From positions 1 to 64,000 of the forward strand of contig JBAJFE010000050.1 in assembly GCA_037903355.1 (NCBI GenBank): DNA of 64,000 bases. Reading direction: 5' to 3'. The notes under the pieces were generated by a model. It did not search any database. It had not been told where the DNA came from and saw only the letters and a program-made list of their open reading frames with translations. Positions 47,455 to 57,576 of the stretch are shown one piece after another (the stretch's first letter is position 1; every line of letters starts with the position of its first letter). A program made the translations under genes and the position numbers. The DNA is from Trichuris trichiura. Its lineage: Eukaryota > Nematoda > Enoplea > Trichinellida > Trichuridae.

Positions 47455-47757
47455 ATGGGGAAGCTGTTCCACACATTTTGCCTACTGTCGCTTGCACTGC
47501 TTCTCGTAAGAGGTGTGTTCGCAGGTTGTTATTATTTCGCTCAGTTATATAATCCAAAGCTTTTAGGTTTAACGGCTGAAGAGGGTCGACCTTACAAAAC
47601 AAAAAGGTATATATTCCCTATGCTTAAACCACCTTCACCTTATTCCAGAAGGCCTTTCATATCTCCAGTATTTCCTCTGCCGATTCGCGGTAGAATATCT
47701 CGTCGTCCCGATGTTGGCCATCCCGTAGCTTATCCTTTTCCGGTCGGTTTGCATTGA
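47455..47757 (+). CDS. small secreted protein with dibasic sites, candidate peptide precursor
   Basis: Intronless 100-codon frame. A signal peptide (MGKLFHTFCLLSLALLLVRG, cleavage likely after VFA) is followed by a Cys/Tyr start (GCYYFAQ). A Pro/Arg/Phe-rich body is punctuated by KR and RR pairs (KTKRYIFPM, YSRRPFIS, ISRRPDVG). Cutting there would release peptides of about 13-16 residues rich in Pro and aromatic residues, the usual layout of neuropeptide or proline-rich peptide precursors. No family is recognised. A TATA box precedes it and AATAAAAAAAC at about 47790 follows. Transcription is plausible; function is inferred only. Confidence 0.6.
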   Translation: MGKLFHTFCLLSLALLLVRGVFAGCYYFAQLYNPKLLGLTAEEGRPYKTKRYIFPMLKPPSPYSRRPFISPVFPLPIRGRISRRPDVGHPVAYPFPVGLH

Positions 47758-50232
47758 TCATTCTGCAGTCTGTCGCTTTTTTAGCCCCAATAATAAAAAA
47801 ACAGTTTTAAGCAAATACGATGTATTGACATAATTCAGCTTGACAATTTCGTAGTTAAAGTTTTATTCCCATTTGAAAACGAATTTTCACTTCTTACCTT
47901 ATTATCCTATTAGAGTACCGTAGTAGAATTTGAAGAAAAAAACGTCCAATTTTTGCATTGTTTTGTCGCGCTCATACCGCCAAGTTTACGTTGCGCGAAT
48001 TCGGCTGCTTATCGCTTCGTCGTTCCGAAAAATGCACCTTTAAAGGTTGCCTTTCTTCGTGGCTCAATTTTGTATACCGCAGAACAAGTCTTTTGGGGCA
48101 TATGCTAATGAAAATTTTCATATTTGTTCATTACGCACATTTTCATTGACGAAAAGTGGTTCCGCAGTACTGTCCAACTTATGTCAACTGTTGGCGCCCT
48201 TCAAGCGTTCGCTTATATTGATTATCGGCTGCTTTGTAACGGCTGGGTGCAACTCCCGACGAAACAAGCTGATTAATACTTTAATGAACTCTCACTGTCA
48301 GCGTTATTAAGCTTCTAGCATCTGCCAGCCATTCGTGTTGACGATGGAAAAAGTAACTACCGTAAACCTAGTTAAATTAAACCTGTTTTAAATATAGTTG
48401 ACAGCCGATATGCCCAGCGTCCTGTTATTTCCGTACGTATTTCCCTTCTTTACCGCACGCATATTCTTTTTGTTCCCGTTTTTTTTCTGGTCGGAAGGTT
48501 TCGACCAATACAAATCGCACTTGTTGGAATCACGAGTTGAAAATAGGCTATTTTGGGAAACTCGATGTCGTTGTGCACGCAAAGCTTTCTCTTTGCCTTA
48601 CGAGCACCGTCAGCAGTAATGATTTATGGCTTAGTTCAGCCAATTACTATTTTCTATTGAATATTGCCGATCGATAACGCCACTTTTTCCTTTGGGCGTA
48701 ACAATTCAAACTTTGATTAAGCGTCGCTCTATTCGGTTGTAATGAAAGAAAAATATCCTCATTGGCTCTTCCTCGTCGTGCAACGTTTGCTTGGGGTTTA
48801 CTCGAACTGTTCTGCCGACATAACTGCGTAGACACCGGTGATGCGTTTGACTTGTTCATTGTATCGCAAATTTTTTTTATTACTATGTTTACGCGAAACA
48901 GAATGCAAAAATCACTATTGCATTCCCTTTTTTAGCATATACCGTCGCTTTTACGCCGTCCTGTTCATTTGGGGGGATTTAAAATTTTAAAAAATTTTAA
49001 ATCCCCCCAGATAATTTCTTTTTCATTTCGACTACTGACGTAACGGCTTCGGCTTTTGCGATAAACCTTTATCGCAATAGGCCAATAGAGGAAATGATAA
49101 GAATTTGATGGCCAAGTGAAAAACGCTTTGCAATGCTTTGCTAAGCCTTTTTGTTGACGGCGGGAAAAGGCGCTATGATAAAGTACTCAACGCTCGTGCT
49201 GCTTGACGGTCTTGCGCATTTAATCTTTTTATGGCTTGAACTTGAATCAGTGTTGAAAGCTGGATGACTTTATAAGGCTGTAAAGCAGCATTATTTCAAA
49301 AAATGTTTAACGTGAGAATATGCAAATGCGGCATTATCATAACGCTCGTTTAATAGGCAAATATGCGTTTATTAACAATGCTCTTTGTTTGGTTTGGACA
49401 GCAGTTTCTCTTAAACAATTATTGGTAGGTTCATTGATTTGAATTTCAATGGTTGCGGTTGCTCCTTCGCCGTTGGCATTCCACTGATTGTCGATAGGCG
49501 GGAAAAAGCAGTCAGCTAACTTCAAGAGTAATTGGATGCTTTAATTTGATGCAGTTTTTTTTCGTTGGCGTACTTTATTTCTAACTTCGCTGAACTTTTT
49601 TGCATAAAATTAATTTAATATCATTCGGGCTTTGCTTAGTTGCAATTTTAAGGCTGCTCCATTTACCTGCGAACTCGCGAGTTATTGCTATCGCCAGTTC
49701 TTGTTTAAGTGTCAGCAAAAGCGCGCTGCTATTGGTTCAACGATTATTCGCATTATTGAGTTTCTAAGGAAATTTGAAATTCTTGGCAACTGTCGCTAAC
49801 GTTGATGAGTAAAACTGGATGTTCCATCTATTATCTTCGAAGCTCAATACGAAATCTAAAGCGCGCATGTAACGAAATGCTTCAACTGCTGATAAGTCTT
49901 AGACAAAGTGAGTGACGCTTTTTTTAAATAACGTAACGTGCGGTCGAATTAAGTTGGCTTTAATTTAAATATGCAAAATAAATTAGTCGTAGTGCGAAAA
50001 GTCAATTTTTTACGTTATCAGCGTTGTCAGACGTATTTGTTTTCGGTCTTAATTTAGATAATTGCTGGCGGGTTGCTCTGATAAATAATTGCTTACTTAA
50101 GGCGGGCACTTTCGAGACAGGCGCATCGTATTACGTGCGCCTTTGCTCATCACTGAAAGTGCAAGACGTTGACATTTATTGAACCGATCGCAACTGCAAA
50201 GCCAAAGCCGGTACAATATAGCACAACCATAT
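47758..50232. other. intergenic, small uncertain frames
   Basis: Contains weak candidate frames: 48413-48619 (+), with a Phe-rich hydrophobic N-terminus (PSVLLFPYVFPFFTARIFF), and 48859-48647 (-), polar and basic. Neither has a recognised relative. The 38 bp perfect palindrome at 48971-49008 lies here. The last 300 bp hold the promoter of the SLC17 gene. Confidence 0.4.
48971..49008. repeat. 38 bp perfect palindrome
   Basis: GGGGGGATTTAAAATTTT, two A, then its exact reverse complement. It could form a cruciform or an RNA hairpin with a 2-nt loop. It may be a solitary MITE end or a terminator-like structure. Confidence 0.9.
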
Positions 50233-52839
50233 ATGGTCAACTCCCGCGAGTGCAGCGAGTCTACTAGCTTGAAAGAGAAGCGACCAATGGCGACGTGGAA
50301 GTTCGCCCGACGTTATTATTTAACTTTAATCGCCTTTATGGGATTTTGCATTCTTTACGCAATGCGAGTTAATCTGAGTATTGCTATTCTGTACATGACA
50401 ACGAATACCTCTCGACAGGACGCGCTTGCTAAGGATATTGCGTGGGTAATCACTTCGCTTGTTTTTCTGCTTTTACCATATTTGGCAAGCGACTATTCAG
50501 AGAGGTGGCGAATGCTCCGATTGGAATTCAGTGACTGTGGGCGCTGTGCTTGGGTCTTTCTTCTACGGATACTTGGTAACTCAGCTTCCGTCAGGTAACG
50601 CCCTCAGGCTCGGATGTTTTTGCTATGCTTGCTTTTCTTATATTATCTATATGAGAGAGAGGGGATACTTGTAGTATTAGATTTCGAAAGAATGATGGTG
50701 GTATCGTATAGGTTGGTTGGCTTGCAAGGTAGGCGGAAGACGTCTGCTTGGTTTTGGTATTGGTATATGCGGTGCTCTGGCTTTATTGACCTTCTCAGCT
50801 GCTAGAAGTAGCCCTTACGCTTTGATAGCCCTGCGGGTGGTGCAAGGCCTTTCCCAGGCAAGAATTGCCTTCATCAAGTTGCCACCGAGTTTATAGTTGT
50901 TTTTTAAGGGCGTAGCGTATCCATCGATGCAAGCGTTGTGGAGTCAATGGGCTCCCGAGAAGGAGAGGGCGAAACTTTCCGCAATCGTTTATTCGGGATC
51001 CTATTTTGGAACGGTGATTGCAATTCCCGTTAGCGCCTTAATTGCCGAGCACTCTCATTGGTCCGTTGTCTTCTACGTTTCCGGTATGCCATTTCTGTTC
51101 GACGCTTTGCGGGCGGGAAGACGCTAACCTGCATTTATTGCAGGATTATTCGGTATACTTTGGTCGTTATTATGGATGTTGACCGTAGCCGACTCTCCAA
51201 GCAAAGATAAAAAAATCACTCAGGAAGAACTCGCTCTTATTCGCGAGAACAGACCGGCCGAGTACAATCGAAGGAAGGTACGCGATTCAAGGTTTACTGT
51301 ATTGAAGTTTCGTCATAATGAACTTGAGTTCTTTTTTTCCTACTGTAGGTAATGAGGTAGAAAACTAAAACTTTGCCATCTTGCGTAGCGAGGATCGCTG
51401 AATAAATTGTCAGCAAGTGGAAAACACGGCGTACGTTTAGCAATGAACGCAAAATTTTCTGTAAGACGATAAAGTTCTATTGAAAAAAAAGCTATGTAAC
51501 TACTGCGAAAGCCGCATTTTTTATACTGCAACGCGGCAAACCTATTTTGCATATCATATTTCATATAATGCTGTCCTGTTATGTAAGGAAATGAAAAAGC
51601 TCGCATGGGTGACTCAACATCTATTGTTGGAGTCTCCGTCAATAGCATGCGGATGTTATGCTTATGAAATTGAAGAAAATTTCTAAAGTTGACATTATTT
51701 TTGCTTTTCTTGTTTGAAGAACGTCAATGCCTCCTGAGCAGTGCCAGCGAAAGTTTGACGCGTAAGCAACAGCCGCCTATAGGATAAGGGCATTTTTAAA
51801 AATTAATTTATTATGGCTTGTGTGCGTGAATTTATTTTTATTACTTATTTTGTTTAGCATACGAATGCTAATTCTCTGTATGCTATTTAGACCACCAGTG
51901 TGCCTTGGAAGCGGATATTGCTCTCTATTCCTGTTTGGGCAATCGTGGTCGCTCACTTCGCGGAAAATTGGGGCTTCTACACTATGCTTACTTACTTGCC
52001 CGCCTACATGAACGATGTTCTCCATTTCGAGCTTCAAAAAGTTAGCCTGCGGAAAGCCGAAAGATTTTTTCGCTCATCGTTTTGCTTTTAGACGGGTTTT
52101 GTTTCCGCTATTCCTTATTTGACGATGGGTATTCTGCTACAAGTATCCGGCATTTTGGCCCATTGTATCCAGAAAAAATTTCAACTACGACTTGTGATTC
52201 TCAGGAAGCTTATGACGTCAGGCGGTAAGCTTAACGACGTAAGGTTACCTTATTGGATTGAAGAGTCTTCAAAAAATTCGTAGGATTACTGGTACAAGCG
52301 GCATTTGTGCTTCTGACCGTTAGCACAAGCAATTCTCTACTTGCAACAGCGTATGTTTGCGTAGGAGTTGGCTTTGGCGGCATTGCTTGGTCTGGATTCA
52401 GTACAAACCAGCTGGACGTTGCGGATCAGGCGAGTTCAAAAAAGTTTACCTTTATTCCCAAAGTTTATATTCTATCTTATAGTATGCGAGCGTTGTGATG
52501 GGCATTTCGAATACCATCGCTACTCTACCCGGCATGATAAGTCCTCTTTTGGTAGGAGCCATTGTCAAGGAAAAGGTAATGCATTCTTGCAATTGCTGAT
52601 AAATTAATTTGCATAAGCATCGCTTTGATCAATAATTAAAAGTTAAAATGACTTTTTAGACTATATCGGAATGGAGAATTATATTTTACATAACCGCCGG
52701 TATGTTTGCCGCGGGAGCACTGTTGTACATGAGTTTTGCGCAAGCAACCAAGCAATCTTGGACAAAACCGGAAGCGGAGGACCACACGTTGGAGGAGCAA
52801 CTTGCGTCATCTCACACTGACAGCTTAACGCCTCAATAA
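50233..52839 (+). CDS. SLC17-family transporter (sialin-like), complete, ten exons
   Basis: Exons 50233-50445, 50501-50594, 50712-50857, 50909-51083, 51144-51277, 51891-52040, 52092-52224, 52284-52429, 52483-52575 and 52660-52839. All phases close, giving 487 residues (human sialin 495). Sialin-type signatures: [14 protein letters not shown] in helix 1, [80 protein letters not shown] followed by [16 protein letters not shown], and [16 protein letters not shown]. Twelve membrane spans are expected. Introns 3 and 8 use GC donors (GCAAGA at 50858, GCGAGT at 52430). It is a plasma- or lysosomal-membrane anion/H+ or Na+ symporter by family; the substrate is unknown. The start is set by the first ATG in frame; the open frame continues upstream without one. 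Confidence 0.92.
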
Positions 52840-53722
52840 TTTGCTAAACTTGCTTGTTGATTTCTTCAGTGACATTTCGCGTTGCGCTATCGTTGTATGC
52901 ATGACAAGGAAACCGTTAGTATATGTCGTTTTAGCCGTCGGTACTGCTAAGAATCAAATTTCGCATTGCGGTAAAGTTTTTTTATAAATTGACTCAAAAA
53001 CGCGTTTTTAATGAAGCATCTAAATTCGTTCAAACCGAAGGCGCGGTTTGAACAATGAAAAGGTTGTATATCATAATAATTTAAGAATGCGGCCGCAAAA
53101 AAACGTTCAAAAGTACTGCAGGCACCTCGTTAGCTTCTAGGCGCGTTTAGACGCAAGAAGTTATTGACTTCAACGAAGTTGCCGGTGTATATTCAAATAT
53201 TTTACGTCACGACGGTAAAAATGCCAGTTTTATGTCTTGAGTTACTTTTAAGAGAAAATGACCTTTTCGAAATCTTCCTTCGTGTAATAACGCAGCGATT
53301 TTGCTACTGCGGCAAAAAAATTAACGGTAGTCATTTCATAATCCCGCCAAAACGAACGCTTAAAAGTTACTACAAAATTTAAACTGCTCATGTCGGACTT
53401 CCTATTATTTTGGAGTCGAGTGTATCGGCAATGCAACTTTAAAGTGTTTTTCAGCATGTTTCGCTTAAAGCTTGTACCTGCTTTACTTTAGTACTGTAAC
53501 TTCTCTCCAGCAACTTGTGCGCCGATAAGAAGTTGCTACTTTGGGCTTGAAAAAAGCTTAAGCTAGAGCGCGCAATTAATTCTACATTGGATTTTGATAT
53601 ATTAGCAAAAATTAAGCTACCGAAGCGTCATTTGCGGCCAGCAACCATGGTACGTGATGACTATTATACGGTAGGATTGGGTTTCTCTTTAATAAAGCTT
53701 CTTTAACGGATTGAAGAGAGAC
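52840..53722. other. intergenic, no supported gene
   Basis: 3' region of the SLC17 gene and promoter side of UBFD1. Nothing was recognised. Confidence 0.4.
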
Positions 53723-55060
53723 ATGATAAGTTCATTGTGCGCCTCCGATAATGATCACCCAACGAGTTCTAAAGAGGATAAGGAAGAATTGTCAGCAGAC
53801 CAGAAGGAAGCCGAGGAAAATAGCTTGAGCTTAGGTATGCTTCGTTGGTTTGTGTTGGATGCATTAGTGTTGCTGTTGAAGACTCAGCTGAACCGGAGGT
53901 ATTGTCTCAGCAAGATGACGAAACTCCAAGCAGCGAAGAAGCAGAAACGCTTGATATAGTTGTTTCCTACAAGCGGGAGAAACTGAGCGTCTCCTTGCCG
54001 GCTATTTCGACGATTAAGAAGCTGAAAGAAACATTGGAAACTTTAACAGGTGCGAGTTCATCTTTATTACCTTTTATTATGTGAAATTTTTGGATAAGCT
54101 TTCTTGTGCAGGCAGTTTATTTCGCTTTGTTCCAGGTGTACCTCGCGACATGCAGAAGTTGACCACGAAATGCTCATTAAGAAACGAGGATGCAACCTTG
54201 AAGTCATTGCAGATAAGCAATGGAACTAAGTTCCTATTGATTGGAAGTAAACCCGAACAAATAACGGAAGCAGTGGCCGGACCGCCTAAGGGAAATAAGT
54301 TGGACGCGCCCAGTACGACTCCTACTTTCTGCACTCTATGACGATACTTTTTCCGCCTTGGAATTATTGAAGGCTCAGCTGATTTTTGACGTTATTTTTT
54401 TTTAGAAACGACTTCCATTCATCTTTGCGACCAAACGGTAGCGTAGAATGCCAACATGTTTTTCGCCAAATGTTTAAAAAATGCCTTGCAGCCCCATGCC
54501 AAGATTTTGGAAAAGGGAAAACCTGATGATGTTATGGTCGGCATTAAGGATTTCAAGGTTTGTTATCGTTATTTTGTTGAGACAAACTGCTCTTCAAATT
54601 TTTTGGCTTTATTACTATGCATGTTTTGTTGCATCCTCTCTCTTGCTGAGTTAAGGTTGTCGACGTTAAATTTTGTAGGATACTCTTCCATTACAACCTA
54701 TAACCGGTATGTTGAACAAATACGGGCGAAAGACAAGGCTCTCTTTCAAGCTTGACATTGATGAACTCTGGATAAGCACCAAAGGTAGAGCTTATTTCAA
54801 AATAACGACGTTAACTGTAGTTTGGCGTTTCAAGAGAGGACGGAAAAAATTCAAATGAATCGTATAAGAAGCGTAGTTGCAGAACCTATTGACGGTCACG
54901 AAGACTACTACATAATGGTAGGCTACGGTCGAGCTGCCCCCGTTTGACGAATCTCATTTTTTAGGGTCTACAATTAGGTACAACAGAAGCTTCCCGCTAT
55001 TGGCTATATTGGGTGCCAGCTCAGTTCGTTGACGCTATAAAAAAGACTATTTTAAATTGA
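53723..55060 (+). CDS. UBFD1: UBFD1 homologue (ubiquitin-like domain protein), eight exons
   Basis: Exons 53723-53834, 53888-54049, 54136-54312, 54406-54437, 54492-54557, 54679-54784, 54835-54917 and 54965-55060 give 277 residues (human 309). The acidic N-terminus (about 1-55) is followed by a ubiquitin-like domain (LDIVVSYKREKLSVSLP, then LTGVPRDMQKL and GTKFLLIGS). A linker leads to HAKILEKGKPDDVMVGIKD, and the conserved C-terminal domain has RTRLSFKL-like sequence, DELWISTKERTEKI, EPIDGHEDYYIM and TEASRYWLYWVPAQFVDAIK. The human protein is linked to NF-kB signalling; the domain is thought to bind ubiquitin-pathway partners. Exon 4 (32 nt) is inferred from splice sites and an LC.Q match. 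Confidence 0.9.
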
Positions 55061-55350
55061 CTAGCTCGGTGCTGTTTGGTCACGTTTGTCTTTTTGAACT
55101 GCATCAATGAATAAGCTTGTAAAATCTCTGATTTTGTTTTCAAACAGTCTTGTACAATAAGGAACTCTAACTTTATCCAACCAATAATGGAAGTTGTTTT
55201 TCTAAGATCACCAAAAAAACTCTGATCTCTCGGAGCAATCTTAGCTGTGTTGTCAGCGTCAAACCTACAAACTTGTAGGTTGAGTAGGCGAGCGCCATTG
55301 CAAAGACGGCAGAATAAGGAAAGCCTTATTCAAGCTTTAAGGAGGTGAAT
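55061..55350. other. 3' flank of UBFD1
   Basis: No gene seen. Confidence 0.3.
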
Positions 55351-57290
55351 GAAACGGGTCAGTAAACAAGCGTACTCCTTACGCATTCAAAATTGTTGAC
55401 GCCATCCTGCGCAGTCTTTTTTTACTCAGTAAAAACTTGGTAGAATATGCCGGCGTTCTCATAAACCTTAAACGTTTTTTCTTTCTGTTGATTTATTAAT
55501 GTTTTTCTTATTGTTTTCCCATTCGTCAATTACAGTATGAATTCAGACAGTGGAATTTTTTTCATTTGTCAACTACTGTATAAATTTAAATAGTTGAACA
55601 TTTGTTTTTCCATTTGTCAAGTACAGTAAGAATTCAAACAGTTAATAGTAATCAGGTTACACGAATCGAACTCGTTCGAAAAAGACGCTTCCTTAGCAAG
55701 TAAGCCGCAGTGTTAATGTTAGCTTGGTCGTAAATTTTATCTTAGACCTAGGCGGCAAAAACGAACGAATTTCGACGAATAATTTCTAATCCTGCTGCCA
55801 GAAACGGGACACTTATAGAAAAATGGCATAACTAAAAAAGCGATTCGCGCTTCAGCGCTCGTCAACTAATCAACCGCGCGGCGTCGTCAGATTTATTGAC
55901 GAGAGAAAAATATCTCCATTAAGCTTAGTTTGATCGACACCGCGCTTCGCGTATTTTTTTCCATTTAAAGGCCATTAAGCCAAGTGGACATTTTCAAAGC
56001 AGCATGTTCGCAACAAAATTCGAATTTGACTGGGTGACTAACAATAACGCAGCTTCCGACTGACCGTTTATTGAGTCTACAGAATCTCTAACAACGTGTC
56101 GTTATACGGTAGAATGCGCAGGTACAGATGGACTCCCTGCTCATCATTAGTTCCAGTTTCAGCCGGAACACAGCATATACATTCGACATAGCTGATCAAC
56201 GCATTCAAAGTTGTTGACGCAATCGAACGCAGTCTTCTGTTGTTAAATAAAAACGTGGGACGAAATGCCGGCGTTCTTAGCCTCAGAAAAGTTTCCTTTG
56301 CTTCTAATAAGCTTTAAATGCGTTTTCTTTCTGTTAATTTATTAATGTTTTCGTCTGATCATTTGTTTTTTTTCATTCGTCAGTTGCAGTATGAATTGGA
56401 ATAGTTAATAGTAATCAGGTTAGAAGAATCGAACTTGTTCGAAAGAGACGCCTGCAAAGCAAGTAAGCAGCAATGCTAATAGCTTCCTCGTAAATTTTAT
56501 CTTAGAATTAGGCGGGAAAAAATTGCATCACAGAAAAGCAATTCGCACTTCAGCGCTCGGCAACTGATCACTCGCGCGGCGTCGTCAGATTTATTGACGA
56601 GAGAAAAATATCTCCATTAAGCTAAGTTTGATGGACACCGCGCTTAGCGTATTTTTTTCCATTTAAAGGCCATTAAGCCAAGTTGACATTTTCAAAGCAG
56701 CAATTGCTAACAGCTGATCAATGCATTCAGAATTGTTGACGCCATCGAACGCAGTCTTCTATTGCTAAATAAAAACCTGGGACAATATGCCAGTGTTCTT
56801 AGCCTAAGAAACATTTCCTTTATTTCTAATAAGCCTTAAAGGCTTTTTCTTTTTGTTAATTTATTAATGTTTTTCGTCTTAACTTTTTTCTCCATTTGTC
56901 AATTACGGTAAGAATTCAAATAATAATAATAGTCAGGTTACAAGAACCGAACTCGTTCGAAAAAGACGCCTCAGCGAGTAAGCCGCAATGCTAATAGCTT
57001 GCTCGTAAACATTATTTTGGATTTAGGCGGGAAAAAAACGAATTTCGAAGAATTTGAATTCCCGCTACCAGAAAAGGGACATTTAAGGAAAAGTTGCAGT
57101 TAAAAAAGCAATTCGCACTTCAGCGCTCGCCAACTAATCACCCACCCGGCGTCGTCAGATTTATTGACGCGGAAAAAGTATTTCCATTAAGCTTAGTTTG
57201 ATCGACATTGCGTTTAGCGTATTTTTTTCCATTTGAAGGCCATTAAGCCAAGTCGACATTTTCAAAGCTACAATTATTCAGACGGCTAAT
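55350..57290. repeat. three diverged tandem copies of a 0.55-0.7 kb noncoding unit
   Basis: Each copy has the same order: a TTGTTGACGCCATC...CGCAGTCTT segment, an AAATAAAAACSTGGGA stretch, TTTTTCTTT.TGTTAATTTATT, GAACTCGTTCGAAAAAGACGC, TTCAGCGCTCG, the strongly conserved GGCGTCGTCAGATTTATTGACG (55880, 56578, 57148), and CCATTTAAAGGCCATTAAGCC. No coding frame. It sits between the convergent ends of UBFD1 and the nucleobindin gene. Confidence 0.8.
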
Positions 57291-57576
57291 CAATATTAAA
57301 AGATAAGCAAGTTCTGCGAACGCGAGGTCAGCCGACTGGCTGAAAGTCGTTTTTGAATCTTGAATTTTACAATTTGCATGAACCGCCGCTTTCCATTACA
57401 CCTTCGCAATTAGAGACAATGGAATAAAATGGACAATGGATAAAAAAACCATCATTTTCGTCTACCCAATAACAGTTGTACGGAAGAAATGGGCGTCAAT
57501 GCGGTTAGCACCTGTTAAGAACAGAAAAACAAATTTATTATGTATGGTCTTGCCGTTTTGCCTACGCAACGTATTC

